Notes: generated by a model not told the origin, from the sequence alone. A DNA stretch of 64,000 nucleotides from Oxalobacter aliiformigenes (GCF_027116575.1 NZ_CP098252.1:1178001-1242000); one strand, 5' to 3'; counted from the first letter of the stretch, positions 43,735-54,827 are shown. Numbers and translations are program-made.

Positions 43735-44925
43735 ATGACTCGTTCAACATCCTTTCACGTTTCTGACGAAAACAGAACGCTCGGTTCCCTGACCTTCGCC
43801 ATATTCCTGACCTATCTGACCGTCGGGTTGCCGCTGCCCGTCATTCCCCTGTTCGTCTATCACGAACTCGGCCTGTCCAATACGCTGGTCGGTATCGCCG
43901 TCGGTTGCCAGTTTCTTGCGACCGTCCTGACGCGCGCCTATGCCGGGCGTCAGGCGGACAATGTCGGGGCCAAACGCACCACCTTGAAAGGCATGCTGAC
44001 CTGTTCGATGGCCGGCGTCATGTATCTTCTGGCGGCGCTGTTGCCGCTGCCGCCCCTGTTTCGCTATGGCCTGCTTTTGGCCGGCCGGCTCTTTCTCGGA
44101 GTCGGCGAAAGCCTGCTGGTGTCGGGCAATTTCGCCTAGGCGTTAGGTCTCATCGGCCCTGGCAAGTCCGGAAAAATCATGTCCTGGAACGGTATGGCGA
44201 TTTATGGCTCGCTGGCTGCCGGTGCCCCGCTGGGACTGCTGATGAACCGGCATTTCGGGTTCGTCGCTCTCGGGATTTCCACACTGGCATTACCTCTTTT
44301 GGCCCTGCTGCTCGATTCCCGCATCCGGAAAACCGATATCACCGGCGGACGGAAGGTCTCGCTTTTTTCCGTGGCCAAAATGGTCTGGCAGCCGGGGTTG
44401 GCCCTCGCCTTGCAGGGATGCGGGTTCGCGCTCATCGGCACATTCATGTCCCTGCTGTTTTCCTCAAACGGATGGGGACACGCCGGGCTGACCCTGACCT
44501 GTTTCGGCATCGCTTTCGTCGGTGTCCGTCTGGTATTCGGCCATCTGCCTGACAAAATCGGCGGCATCCGGGTCGCGATGGTTTCGTTGGCTGTCGAAGC
44601 CGTCGGCCAGACCGTCATTCTGTTTGCCACCGATCCCCGGGTGGCGCTGGCCGGGGCGATGATCACCGGTTGTGGCTGTTCGCTCATGTTCCCGGCACTG
44701 GGTGTCGAAGTCGTCAAACGGGTGCCGATACAGGTGAGGGGAACGGCTGTCGGCGGTTACGCCGCTTTTCAGGATGTATCCTATGCCGCCACCGGCCCGG
44801 TCACCGGTTTCATGGCCACCGCGCTGGGCTATTCGTCCGTATTCGGAGCCGGGGCGTTTTGTGCGCTGGCCGGTATCGTCATGGTCATGCTCTTCGCCCG
44901 TTCCTCTCTGCCGCCTGAACCGTGA
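43735..44925 (+). pseudogene. MFS transporter (YhhS/YfcJ-like) interrupted by one amber codon
   Basis: From ATG 43735 the frame encodes [39 protein letters not shown], then [16 protein letters not shown], and stops at TAG (44137-44139). The same frame continues without interruption through [20 protein letters not shown] to 44925. The family has Trp at this position, so a single TGG to TAG change fits. Everything else, including length (about 396 codons) and the twelve-span pattern, is intact. It is either a very recent pseudogene or, if an amber suppressor exists, still expressed. A sequencing error is also possible. Confidence 0.85.
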
Positions 44926-45466
44926 TCCGGACGACCGGAATCGACCGCACGGGCTGGCGGGAATATCCGGTTGTCCGTAAACCGGAAAACGCTTTGGGGA
45001 CCGGCTTGCCGAAACACGGGGCACTGCGGCAGTTTTCACCAACAGGAACGCCATAATGTCCCCGTTTCCGGCTGCTCGCCGGCAGAACGGGAAATACGCG
45101 TGGTTACGGACGGTATCCGGTTCATGCCGGGAGGGCATCGGTGGTGTGGGCCGATCCTGCCGGCAAATGGTATGTCCCGATTGTCGGGCCTTTTTGCGGA
45201 TATCTTTGTCCTCTCGTGAATTTCTGACGGTTTCTCGGGATGGGTGTCGTGCCGGAAATTTTTGCCTGTGCCGGGGAGGGGCAGCGGCGTCCGGCACGGT
45301 ATCGTCGTGCGTTTGGGAATGAAAGCCGTTTTCCTGCCGGTCTTTTTTCTGCATGGCATCCGATGAAACCGTCCGGCGGCATACCGGTACGGATATCGCC
45401 CGGTTTGACTGGCGGGGGCGGAATAGATATCTGGGAAAAATGTGTGCAGGTGTATCAGTCGGCAGG
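44926..45466 (+). other. non-coding stretch between two transporter pseudogenes
   Basis: About 540 bases with no supported gene. It may contain the 3' remains of the symporter pseudogene, but I could not align them. Confidence 0.4.
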
Positions 45467-46306
45467 CGTTATGACGCCGTTTCCGTTTTTCCTCCCGGCG
45501 CGCTTTTTCTGCGGCGTCCATCTCATCCCAGTATTCGCACGCGATTCTGAACAAAACCGGCGAGAGCAGAAGCGGGGCGATGAAATTCGGTATCGCCATC
45601 AGGGCATACATCGTGTCGGCGACCAGCCAGAGGGCACCGAGATCGACGAACGGCAGCGTGCCGATGGGGGATCGACAGCCTCCAGAAAAAGTGAAACGGT
45701 TTGATGGCGCTTACGCTGAACAGATACTGGGTGCATTTTTTGCTGTAGAAACTCCAGCCGATGATCGTGATCAGCGCGAACGGAACCTGCCCGATGCTGA
45801 CACATACTGCCCAGACCGTTGCGGGTATAGTACATCGGGCCGCCGATATAATTGCCGAGCAAATCTTTTTCACGGTAACGAACGGCCAGTGCCGCTTCGG
45901 AAAACTTGATGGCCATGCCGGCCAGCGCGATCAGCCATACCCGGAAAAGGGCATCCGATCCGCCGAAGCAGATCGCCGTGGCTACACCCGCGATATTGCC
46001 GGTGCCGACTATGGCGGACATGGCGGTCATCAGCGCGTTGAAAGGGGAAATGTCGCTTGCATCGTCATTTTTCCGGTGGCCGCGCCACATCATCCTGAAG
46101 GTGAAGGGAATGCGGCGCTGTGCCATGAAACGGTAACCGATCGTCAGAAAAAATCCGGTACCTGCCAGAAGCGGCAGCAAAACGGGGCCGCTGGCGAAGC
46201 GGTTGAATTGTCCGAGCAATTCGATAAATCTGTTCCTGCTAATGAAATTCTCTTGAAATTCCTGTCGTGATGCAGGGCGTCCGGCGTGTCCGGTTCGTCT
46301 TTTCAT
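45467..46306 (-). pseudogene. decayed alanine:sodium symporter (AGCS family)
   Basis: The N-terminal part from 46306 carries the AGCS pattern: PVLLPLLAGTGFFLTIGYRF, then SDISPFNALMTAMSAIVGTG followed by NIAGVATAI, and KDLLGNYIGGPMYYTRNGLG. After this the frame changes, and QVPFALITIIGWSFYSKKCT (a segment from the far C-terminal third) follows almost directly, so most of the middle is missing. A second frame change leads to YALMAIPNFIAPLLLSPVLF and the end (EYWDEM...KRKRR). An intact protein would be about 480 residues. At least two frameshifts and one large deletion are present. Confidence 0.85.
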
Positions 46307-46795
46307 GCAAAAACAGAATCATTGTAACAAGTTGCCGGACAGAAAGGCAGCCAAGGCGGAAAAAGAAGCGTGAAAAACATTCCGGATACCGGAATGGCGG
46401 TGCCGGAAAATTGGCAGGATCATCCGGAAGGGCTGCAGACGGGTAGACCGGAAATCCGGTCACCGGCAGATCATGGAAAGGAATCTTTCAAATACCGCCA
46501 TCGGAATCCGTTATGGATGGGGCATACGTAAAAAACGTGAATAGAAAAAGTATGGCGAAAATCGTTAATTTTTCTGTTAATGATTATTAAAAGACATTAA
46601 CGGAAGTTTCTGGATCATAGGGAATTATACCAAACAAAAGGGTCAACTGGGAGGAAAAACATGGCGGAACAATGAACAGGACATTGCGAAACCGGAGCGG
46701 GTATAGAAAAAGTCAATGAAAAACAAATAGATGCAGAATGGAAAATGTCTGCTAATAATCATTAGGTATCGTTAATACCTGAATGTCTCAAAATC
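46307..46795 (+). other. AT-rich upstream region of the autotransporter
   Basis: About 490 bases with no gene. It changes from GC-rich to AT-rich toward the autotransporter start and contains the long inverted repeat at 46578-46764. Confidence 0.5.
46578..46764. promoter_or_regulatory. 21-bp inverted repeat pair flanking a 145-bp core upstream of the autotransporter
   Basis: TAATGATTATTAAAAGACATT (46578-46598; one base longer than quoted limits allow as a single site, read as TAATGATTATTA plus AAAGACATT) matches the reverse complement of 46744-46764 at 19 of 21 positions. Immediately next to each arm is TTAACG (46597-46602) or CGTTAA (46770-46775). A small dyad AGGTAT-CGTTA-ATACCT lies at 46764-46780. 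This could be a paired operator or the ends of a small element. Confidence 0.55.
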
Positions 46796-49700
46796 ATGCA
46801 CTCAATTCAATTCCCGAAGAACCGTATCAGCAGGATCGTCAATGAAATTTTCTGTGTGACAGTCATTCCTTTATGCCTGTTTCCCTTTGCTGTTTCCAGG
46901 GGTGCTGAGTATCAATTACCGGATAATGGCAATACTATATTTGCACAACCAGGTGCGGGGGAGGGGAATACAGTTCTGATAAACGATTCTGTCACTGGTG
47001 GCGGTTGGGCGATTATAGGGGGGTACACAAGCGGCGCAGATGCTGGCTGGAATAAGATAATAACCGACAATATCGCCAAAGATATACAGATCGGAATGTC
47101 CATTCTCGGGGGATTGAAGCAGGCTGGTACTGGAGCGGCAAATTCAAACGAAATCCGCCTTGCGAATTCCGGTGGAACCACCACTGTTTCCGGAGACATT
47201 AGAGGGGGTTTCAACCAGGGAACCGGCAATGCGGATAACAATGAAATTCACCTTGAAAATACCGTGGTTGCAGGCGCCGTTCAGGGCGGGATTGCAAGCC
47301 GCGCAGGAGACACGCTTGAAAATAAGGTAAGCATGACGGGCGGCAGCGTCGCAGGAAGCGTCGCAGGTGGTTATATTGACGGGACAGGCAGCGGTCGGGC
47401 TGATGGAAACCGGGTGAGCCTCGGAAATGCCAGTGTCGGGCAAAATATTGAAGGCGGCTTTAATCTGGGAACAGGTGAGGGCAGCGCCAGTCAGAACGAG
47501 GTTGCCATTACAGTGGATAGTACGGCAGCGGATGGTTCAGGCTTTCAGATCGGCGGTTTTGTTGCCGGAGGCGTTATGGGTCAGCAGGGGGAGGGAAACG
47601 CGAACAGTAACAAGGTTACGGTGACCAATACCAGCGCCCGGAATTTCCTTGTCAAAAGTTATGTCGCGGGTGGCTACAATCAGGGAACCGGCAATGCGGA
47701 TAACAATGAAATCCACCTTGAAAATACCGCGGTGACAGGCGCTGTTCAGGGCGGGATTGCAAGCCACACAGGAGACACGCTTGAGAATAAGGTAAGCATG
47801 ACGGGCGGCAGCGTCGCAGGAATCGTCGCAGGTGGTTATATTGACGGGACAGGCAGCGGTCGGGCTGATGGAAACCGGGTGAGCCTCGCAGGTACCAGCG
47901 TTGTGCAAGGTATCACAGGAGGATTGAATTATGGAAGTGGAAAGAGCAGTGCCAGCAGTAACACGGTTTTTATTAATCATGTTGACGGGAATACCGGTTC
48001 TTTGAATGGAGCCGCGGAAGGTCCAGCCTTTCGAACCGGGGAAAGTCCGGATGTGTCGCCTGATGAAACAGGAGCGTATGTTGTTGGTGGTCATATTTCG
48101 TATATGGGCGAGGGAGACACAAACGACAACCATGTCATAATAAACAACGCTCACGTCAAGCAGTATATTGTGGGCGGCGAAAATGAAGGGAGTGACAGTC
48201 CCGATGTGACGGTGCCGTCTGGACAGAGCAATGCCAATAACAACATTGTTTATCTTGAAAATGCTGAATTATCCGAGTACGACGCCGACGGTGCGGTGAT
48301 ACCACGTCATTATGTGGTTGGAGGTCTTGTGGGCAGCCAAAAAAATGGAAACGCAAACGGCAATGCGGTCACTCTTGTAAATAGCAGGTTCACAGGAAAA
48401 TATATAGCAGCGGGCCTGAACCAGGGAACCGGGGAGGTAGCGGGAAACACGGTCAGGCTTGAAGACAGTACGGTTTACGGTATTGTCGCGGGCGGTTTGG
48501 ACTGGGGCTATGGAAGGGTCAATCTCACCGGCAACCATGTCATAATCCGGGGCGGCAAGGTTATAAGGGACTTAACCGGACAAGGTGACGAGTTCCAATC
48601 GGCCATGGCAATTGCGGGAGCTCGCTCTCTGGAGGGTGAACGTGTTGAAAAGAACATGGTTAGTCTCGGGCAGACCGAAATTGTGGGCAATGTTGCCGGG
48701 GGAGCTAATCAGGAGGGCGGAAACGCCCGGGAGAATGTGGTAACCATTACGGGGAGTACCATCCAGGGATACGTTGGTGGCGGTTATATTAATGGTGCTA
48801 TTCCCGGTAATAATGGCGAAGAAGGGCACGCCGACGGCAATACGGTCACCATTACGAATACCCATGTGAAGGCTCTCAAGATGGAGAACGGTGACGTTGT
48901 TAATGACGGTAACATTGGCGGCGGATACAACCAGGGAACAGGAACAGTCAGCGCTGATAACAATAATATTTCCATTTCCGTTGAGGATAATGAACCTATT
49001 GTGGGAATGAAGGCAGGTGAGACAGACACGCGCTTTGAAGTCGAAGGTTTTGTTGCCGGAGGCGTTATTGGTCAGAATGGAACAGGAAGTACAAACAATA
49101 ATACCGTCACCATCATCAATAGCAGTACCCGGGGAAAAACCCTTCACATCGGAAACTATGTCGCAGGCGGATACAATGATGGAGAAGGCGGCCATGCTGA
49201 TGGTAACACAGTCACCATAAAAAAAGCCGAGGTCGGAACATATATTGCGGGCGGCTATAATACAGGGACTGGAAAGGATGTTTCTGTCAATCAGAACACC
49301 GTAAATCTTGAAGAGGTTAGTCTGACTTCTTCTGGCGGCACAGATGGCCATTTTGTTGTTGGGGGAGTTATTGCTGGAAACAACGAAAGCGGAACCGTGT
49401 CCGGGAACAATCTCACCATTCGAGACAGCACACTCACCGTAAAGTATGTGGCAGCGGGCGTGAATCAGGGGAGCGGGAATGTAACAGGAAACAGCGTCAA
49501 GCTTGAAAACAGTACTGTTTACGGTATTGTCGCAGGCGGTTTGGACCGGGCTGATGAAAACGCTGTGATTGGCGGAATGGTGAACCTTACGGGCAACACG
49601 GTAAGGATCACAGGCGGTTCAGTCCAGGGAGACATCATGGGTGCCCGCGACCGAAAAGAAGGGGGGGGAATGCTCCGGGAAAACCGCGTTATTCTTGATG

Positions 49701-52342
49701 GAGTGGGTCATGTCACAGGTAATGTCACAGGCGGACTGAATCAGGGAAGAGGAAGCGCTCTGCAGAATAAGGTAGCCATTACGGGGAGTACCATCCAGGG
49801 ATATGTTAACGGCGGTTTTATTGACCGCTCTGTCCTTGCTGCCGGCGAGAGTAAAGAAGGGCAGGCCGACAGCAGCACGGGTGAAGCAAGACAAGCCGAC
49901 GGCAACACCGTCACCGTTACGAATACCCGTGTAAAGGCTAACGGAGGCTTTGGTGGCAACATTCACGGTGGATTCAATCAGGGAGAGGGAGCGGTCAGCG
50001 CTGATAACAATGAAGTCTTCCTTTCTGTTAGGGATGATAATGATCCGGCTGCGGGAATGAAGGCGGGCAAGACAGACACAGGCTTTGACGTCGAAGGTTT
50101 TGTTGCCGGAGGCGTTATTGGCCAGAATGGAACAGGAAGTACAAACAATAATACCGTCACCATCATCAATAGCAGTACCCGGGGAAAAAGCCTTCACATC
50201 AAAAATTATGTCGCAGGCGGATATAATGAAGGTACCAGTACCAGTACCAGTACCGGAAACACCGTTAGGCTTGAGACGGGTGGCGATGTGCAGCTTGCTA
50301 TTGATGGTTTTGTCATTGGTGGCTATGTCCGGTCCGGAGAAGCCGGGAATACGGACAGTAATACAGTCACGATTACAAATGGAGCGGTTGGAGATGTCAA
50401 CAGCACTTCGTCCTATGTAGCTGGAGGACTGAACGATGGGACAGGATCGGCAAGTGGAAACCGTGTCGTGCTTGCTGGAAATACCATCGTCCGTGGTAGT
50501 GGTGTCGTAGGTGGCAGTGTGACAGGCGCAACGAACAATGCCGGAGAACAGGACGCATTCCCGGAAAAAAGGGAAGCCGGCTATTCAACAGGAACCGGAC
50601 AAAATGAAGAAAGCGCTGATCTCGCTGTTGTCAGGAACAATACCGTCATGGTATCGGATGATGTCCGGGTGGAGGGTGGCCGGGTTGCGGGAGGAGAAAG
50701 CGTGGCCGGCCAGCCGGGAAAATCCGGTATTGCCACCATCGAGTCCAATACCGTTACGGTGAATGGCGGTGTCATTTCTGCTGATGTGTACGGGGGCACA
50801 GCGGTCACCGGACGTGTTCTGGATAATACGGTAAACCTCAATGGTGGCGCACTCCGGGGCAAGGTCTTTGCCGGCAACAGCTCGGGGATAGTGCAGAATA
50901 ACACAGTCAACCTCGATGGAAAAAACGGAATCGACATCACAGGAGCTTGGCTCATTGGAAGCGGCCAACACGTGGCTACGGGGCAAAATGGCAACACCCT
51001 GAACATCAGAAATTTTAAAGGGCGTGCGCAAAACATTGGAAACTTCGACCGCATCGACCTCGATCTGGCGGGGTTGACGCTTCGTGCCGGTGACCCGATC
51101 ATCGTCCTGACAGAAAAAGAAACGACCCGTCTCGGTAACAGCACTATCCACCTCCACACTGCTCAGAAAGCCATAGCCCACACCAACAGTGCGCTTGTCC
51201 CACGCTACGAAGTCATCAAAAACAAAACAGATGCCGGCCTGACAGCAGAAAACGTCAAATACGAAAAAGGACAAGTCACCGTCCGCGAAAAAGGAGCCCT
51301 CCAGGCCCTCTACAAAGTAGAATGGGACGGCCCCGGCATCGATAGCGTTGACGGAGACAGCATCGACCTCGTCAAAACAGGAGAAACCGAAATCGTCCCC
51401 GGAACAGAAACCATCAACGAAAGCCGGCTGGCCCTGACAGACTTCCTGAACGCGGCAGGAGACTTCATCCTCGACCGCAAACTCCAGTGCAGCCTGCGGG
51501 AAGACGGAAGCATCCCCGAGACCTGCTTCTATGGCGCCGTCAGCGGAGGAGACCTGCACCACGACCTGAACGGAAACAAAGCCTGGGCCCACACCACAGG
51601 AACCCACTGGTTCATCGGACTCAGAAGCAAACTCAACGAAAAACAGGACACCGAAAAAGACCTCAACGGAGCCCTGTACATCGAAGCCGGCTGGGGAAAC
51701 ATAGACACCCATAACCGGTGGGCAAAAGGAAACGGAGACATCCACTACTACGGAATCGGAGCCATCGGAGAAAGAAAACAGAAAGAAGGAAACTGGAAAG
51801 GCACCTACCTCCAGGCCCATGCCAGAATCGGTCGTGCCTTCAGCGACTACAACAGCCGCCTCAAAGACGGAAGCGGAGAAAAACTCGACTACGACAAAAA
51901 CAGCACCTACTACGGAGCGGGACTCGAAATCGGTCGGGAATGGCAATACCACCCCGACTACATGCTCGACAGCTACCTCAAATACCGTTGGCTGCACCTG
52001 AACGGCTTCAACACAGAAATAAACGGAGCCGACCACAAACTCGACGACATCGACAGCCACCGTACCCGGCTGGGAACCCGGCTCAACTACACAGCGGAAA
52101 AAACCGGCATGCCCTACATAGGCATAGCCTGGGAACACGAATTCGACGGAAACGCGAGAGGAAGCGTCATGGGATACAGCCTGAAAGACACCAGCCTGAA
52201 AGGAGACAGCGGCGTACTGGAACTGGGCGTTAAATTCGTACCGTCGGAAAAAAGCCGGTGGAACTACGACTTCACAATAGAAGGCTACGTTGGCCAACGG
52301 GAAGGCGTCATGGGCAACTTCGTCGTCAATTATCTGTTCTGA
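46796..52342 (+). CDS. large autotransporter (type Va) with repetitive passenger
   Basis: This 1848-residue surface protein has an N-terminal signal (IVNEIFCVTVIPLCLFPFAV then SRGAEY), a long passenger to about residue 1400, a linker, and a C-terminal autotransporter barrel from about residue 1560 (ALYIEAGWGNIDTHNRWAKG ... VVNYLF). The passenger is built from 40-50-residue units with the pattern GNxVxI--xxVxGxVxGGYNxGxGxA, predicted to form a beta-helix. Asn and Gly dominate and Cys is nearly absent. The barrel ends with a Phe, as required for outer-membrane insertion. Adhesion or biofilm functions are typical for such proteins but not shown here. No clear ribosome site was seen. Confidence 0.9.
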   Translation: MHSIQFPKNRISRIVNEIFCVTVIPLCLFPFAVSRGAEYQLPDNGNTIFAQPGAGEGNTVLINDSVTGGGWAIIGGYTSGADAGWNKIITDNIAKDIQIGMSILGGLKQAGTGAANSNEIRLANSGGTTTVSGDIRGGFNQGTGNADNNEIHLENTVVAGAVQGGIASRAGDTLENKVSMTGGSVAGSVAGGYIDGTGSGRADGNRVSLGNASVGQNIEGGFNLGTGEGSASQNEVAITVDSTAADGSGFQIGGFVAGGVMGQQGEGNANSNKVTVTNTSARNFLVKSYVAGGYNQGTGNADNNEIHLENTAVTGAVQGGIASHTGDTLENKVSMTGGSVAGIVAGGYIDGTGSGRADGNRVSLAGTSVVQGITGGLNYGSGKSSASSNTVFINHVDGNTGSLNGAAEGPAFRTGESPDVSPDETGAYVVGGHISYMGEGDTNDNHVIINNAHVKQYIVGGENEGSDSPDVTVPSGQSNANNNIVYLENAELSEYDADGAVIPRHYVVGGLVGSQKNGNANGNAVTLVNSRFTGKYIAAGLNQGTGEVAGNTVRLEDSTVYGIVAGGLDWGYGRVNLTGNHVIIRGGKVIRDLTGQGDEFQSAMAIAGARSLEGERVEKNMVSLGQTEIVGNVAGGANQEGGNARENVVTITGSTIQGYVGGGYINGAIPGNNGEEGHADGNTVTITNTHVKALKMENGDVVNDGNIGGGYNQGTGTVSADNNNISISVEDNEPIVGMKAGETDTRFEVEGFVAGGVIGQNGTGSTNNNTVTIINSSTRGKTLHIGNYVAGGYNDGEGGHADGNTVTIKKAEVGTYIAGGYNTGTGKDVSVNQNTVNLEEVSLTSSGGTDGHFVVGGVIAGNNESGTVSGNNLTIRDSTLTVKYVAAGVNQGSGNVTGNSVKLENSTVYGIVAGGLDRADENAVIGGMVNLTGNTVRITGGSVQGDIMGARDRKEGGGMLRENRVILDGVGHVTGNVTGGLNQGRGSALQNKVAITGSTIQGYVNGGFIDRSVLAAGESKEGQADSSTGEARQADGNTVTVTNTRVKANGGFGGNIHGGFNQGEGAVSADNNEVFLSVRDDNDPAAGMKAGKTDTGFDVEGFVAGGVIGQNGTGSTNNNTVTIINSSTRGKSLHIKNYVAGGYNEGTSTSTSTGNTVRLETGGDVQLAIDGFVIGGYVRSGEAGNTDSNTVTITNGAVGDVNSTSSYVAGGLNDGTGSASGNRVVLAGNTIVRGSGVVGGSVTGATNNAGEQDAFPEKREAGYSTGTGQNEESADLAVVRNNTVMVSDDVRVEGGRVAGGESVAGQPGKSGIATIESNTVTVNGGVISADVYGGTAVTGRVLDNTVNLNGGALRGKVFAGNSSGIVQNNTVNLDGKNGIDITGAWLIGSGQHVATGQNGNTLNIRNFKGRAQNIGNFDRIDLDLAGLTLRAGDPIIVLTEKETTRLGNSTIHLHTAQKAIAHTNSALVPRYEVIKNKTDAGLTAENVKYEKGQVTVREKGALQALYKVEWDGPGIDSVDGDSIDLVKTGETEIVPGTETINESRLALTDFLNAAGDFILDRKLQCSLREDGSIPETCFYGAVSGGDLHHDLNGNKAWAHTTGTHWFIGLRSKLNEKQDTEKDLNGALYIEAGWGNIDTHNRWAKGNGDIHYYGIGAIGERKQKEGNWKGTYLQAHARIGRAFSDYNSRLKDGSGEKLDYDKNSTYYGAGLEIGREWQYHPDYMLDSYLKYRWLHLNGFNTEINGADHKLDDIDSHRTRLGTRLNYTAEKTGMPYIGIAWEHEFDGNARGSVMGYSLKDTSLKGDSGVLELGVKFVPSEKSRWNYDFTIEGYVGQREGVMGNFVVNYLF
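47215..47423 (+). repeat. 209-bp direct repeat in the passenger, copy 1
   Basis: Nearly identical to 47680-47888. Both encode the same unit, QGTGNADNNEIHLENT followed by GGIAS, ENKVSMTGGSVAG and GRADGNRVSL. Only scattered base changes separate them, indicating a recent duplication. Confidence 0.9.
47680..47888 (+). repeat. 209-bp direct repeat in the passenger, copy 2
   Basis: Second copy of the 47215-47423 unit. The two are about 465 bases apart start to start, so recombination would add or remove 155 codons in frame. Confidence 0.9.
49003..49179 (+). repeat. 177-bp direct repeat in the passenger, copy 1
   Basis: Matches 50053-50229 with the same length. It encodes EVEGFVAGGVIGQNGTGSTN then NNTVTIINSSTRGK in both copies with few changes. 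The spacing is 1050 bases, which is 350 codons in frame. Confidence 0.9.
50053..50229 (+). repeat. 177-bp direct repeat in the passenger, copy 2
   Basis: Second copy of 49003-49179. It is followed at 50233-50254 by a short hexamer tandem (TACCAG, almost four copies) encoding alternating Thr and Ser. Confidence 0.9.
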
Positions 52343-52909
52343 TCGCCGGCTTCAATCCAATACAAAACACGAAAAACACAAAACACGAAAAAAGGAGCGG
52401 AAATCGCTCCTTTTTTTGTCGGTATGTCCCGGGGGGAAAACCGGAAACGGCAAAAATCCGTAATACCTGAAAATACCCGGTTTGCGGGGAAAACCGGAGG
52501 TATGCAGCATACCTGTTTGCCGGAATTCCCGAAATATATCCGGTTATGGTGAGTGACGATTCCCTTCGGGGAAACGGGACTGCAACCTGTCGATATTGTC
52601 GTGCCAGATTTTTTCGCAAAGCGGTTTTCTTTCATCGGGAATGCGGTGCAGGGAAAAGAATGCGACAGACAGGAACATGGCGGCAATTTCTTCCCAAAAC
52701 GATACAGGACGGCGGGGAAGCGAAAAACCGGAATGACGAAAGCCCTTTTTTCCGGTTGTTTGCGTACGGGGGCTGGTTTCCGGTTAAGGCCGATTATGAG
52801 GTGTCGTCACGACGGGAGGGAAAAACCGGTTTCATCCTCTGCACAAGCAATCTGCCGGAAAGGATGACGAAGGGATTTCCTCGCGGTGACGTACCTGAAA
52901 AGCGGGGAA
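52343..52909 (+). other. intergenic region after the autotransporter
   Basis: About 570 bases. The terminator is at 52388-52416, preceded by short A/C-rich repeats (AAAACACGAAA twice). The remainder has no supported gene. Confidence 0.5.
52388..52416 (+). terminator. terminator of the autotransporter gene
   Basis: GGAGCG (52394-52399) and CGCTCC (52405-52410) with flanking A- and T-runs form a 12-bp stem around GAAAT, ending in T residues to 52417. It lies 46 bases beyond the stop. Confidence 0.88.
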
Positions 52910-54475
52910 TCAGGAGGCCTTTCCTTCCGGATGCGGTTTTTTCAGGCGCGTGATGCGGACAGTCAGAATACGGCGGCCACGCATTTCGAGCACTTCGAAG
53001 CGGAATCCGTCGTCATCGAACGACTGGCCTACCTGCGGTACCGACCCGAAGCGTTCGAGCACAAAACCGTTCAAAGTCGTGTATTCCTGATCGTCGTTGA
53101 CCAGCCCGTCAGTTTCCAGTGTCTGTTCCACACTGTACAGATCCGTGGCCCCGTCGATGTCCCAGACGCCATCTTCCACTTCCGTGACCGACAGCTGTTC
53201 GTCCTCGTCGGGGAATTCGCCGGCGATCGCTTCCAGAATGTCGATCGGCGTCACCAGCCCCTCGACGGAACCGTATTCATCGACGACCAGCGCCATCTGG
53301 CCACGGGACGTCTTGAACAGATCCATCGCTTGCAATACACCGACCGATTCCGGCATGACGACGGCTTCGCGGATACTTTCGTCGCAGATCCTGCCGTAAG
53401 TATGCAGATCGTCCATCAGATCCTGTGCCCGGGCGATCCCGCGGACATTGTCGAGCCGGGAACGGGCGATCGGGAAGAAACTGTGCGGCGTGTGGCGGAG
53501 CTGTTCCTGGATTTTGTCGGCATCATCATCCAGATCGACCCAGGTGACCTCGTTTCGGGGCGTCATGATCGAGCGGATCGACCTCTCTCCCAGCGTCAGC
53601 ACACCGGAGACCATATTGCGTTCTTCCTCACCGAAAGCCGGCGCTTCGGCAATGACCGTTTTTTCTTCGGCCTCCAGTTCGCGCGGTTCCGTACGGGTTT
53701 TGCCGCCCAGAAGGCGCAACACGGCGTCAGCCGTCCTGTCGCGCAGCGGAATCTGCGCCATGTGTTTCATGAAATTGTGCTGGGCGATCTGGTTGAACAT
53801 CTCGATCAGGACGGAGAAGCCGATACAGGCGTACAGATACCCTTTCGGGATATGGAAGCCGACCGATTCGGCGATCAGCGACAGGCCGATCATGAGCAGG
53901 AAGGACAGACAGAGCACGACGACAGTCGGATGCTTGTTGACGAACTCGGTCAGCGGTCTGGATGCCCAGACCATGATGCAGACGGCGATCACGACAGCGG
54001 CCATCATGACCGGCAGATGGGTGACGATGCCGACGGCGGTAATGACGGAATCCAGCGAGAAAATGGCATCCAGCACGACGATCTGGGTGACGACGACCCA
54101 GAAACTCGGGAACACGCGCTGTTCATCCTGATGGTGCGGCCTTCCTTCCAGCCGCTCGTGCAATTCCATCGTGGCCTTGAACAGCAGGAAAATGCCACCG
54201 ACCAGCAAAATGAGATCTCGGCCCGAAAAGGAGAGGGTGTAAATGAAAAAGATCGGCCGGGTCAGCGTGACCATCCACGACAGGAGCGAGAGCATGCCAA
54301 GCCGCATGAGCATGGCGAGGATCAGTCCGGTCAGCCGGGCGTGATTGCGTTCTTTTACGGGGAGTTTATCGGCTAAAATGGCGATAAAGACGAGATTGTC
54401 GATACCCAGGACGACTTCCAGTACGACCAGAGTCAAGAGACCGATCCAGATAGCCGGATCAAACAGCCATTCCAT
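52910..54475 (-). CDS. TerC-family membrane protein with CBS and CorC_HlyC domains (YoaE/YegH-like)
   Basis: The start at 54475 ([20 protein letters not shown]) fits the family; a GTG ten codons upstream is the alternative. In 521 residues the order is a seven-span TerC domain (1-230) with [20 protein letters not shown] and [16 protein letters not shown], where the acidic residues in membrane segments likely bind metal, then a CBS pair (about 300-420: [15 protein letters not shown], and [20 protein letters not shown]), then a CorC_HlyC domain (430-515). This group is linked to metal-ion transport or metalation of exported proteins. Nearly all motifs are intact. Confidence 0.9.
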   Translation of the reverse strand: MEWLFDPAIWIGLLTLVVLEVVLGIDNLVFIAILADKLPVKERNHARLTGLILAMLMRLGMLSLLSWMVTLTRPIFFIYTLSFSGRDLILLVGGIFLLFKATMELHERLEGRPHHQDEQRVFPSFWVVVTQIVVLDAIFSLDSVITAVGIVTHLPVMMAAVVIAVCIMVWASRPLTEFVNKHPTVVVLCLSFLLMIGLSLIAESVGFHIPKGYLYACIGFSVLIEMFNQIAQHNFMKHMAQIPLRDRTADAVLRLLGGKTRTEPRELEAEEKTVIAEAPAFGEEERNMVSGVLTLGERSIRSIMTPRNEVTWVDLDDDADKIQEQLRHTPHSFFPIARSRLDNVRGIARAQDLMDDLHTYGRICDESIREAVVMPESVGVLQAMDLFKTSRGQMALVVDEYGSVEGLVTPIDILEAIAGEFPDEDEQLSVTEVEDGVWDIDGATDLYSVEQTLETDGLVNDDQEYTTLNGFVLERFGSVPQVGQSFDDDGFRFEVLEMRGRRILTVRITRLKKPHPEGKAS

Positions 54476-54827
54476 AAATGAATAAAAAGTTGTTGAAACG
54501 GACACATTATCGCAAAAAACAGGGACATATACCTAACGATTTTTGAAAAGGTCTTAAAAATGTCGTCATTTTTTGTGAAAATACTGAAAATGTCGTTTAA
54601 AAAACGCGAAAAGGCGGAAAGTGTCACAGCGTGAAAGAAAAGGCGGCCGCCCGGAACATCGCACCCGGCAGGCTGACGGATGGACGTCGGGGCGACCATG
54701 CCCGGAAAGGCCTGATAGAGGAAATGTGCCACCGGCCTGCACCGGAAAAAACGGGCGAGATGTCCGGCTGGCGTCGGCTTTTGCACGATAGCCTGAAAAT
54801 ATGTCGGCAACATGACAGAAAAAGAAT
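54476..54827. other. divergent intergenic region
   Basis: About 350 bases between divergent genes. The part near the TerC gene is AT-rich and likely holds its promoter. No further feature was identified. Confidence 0.45.
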
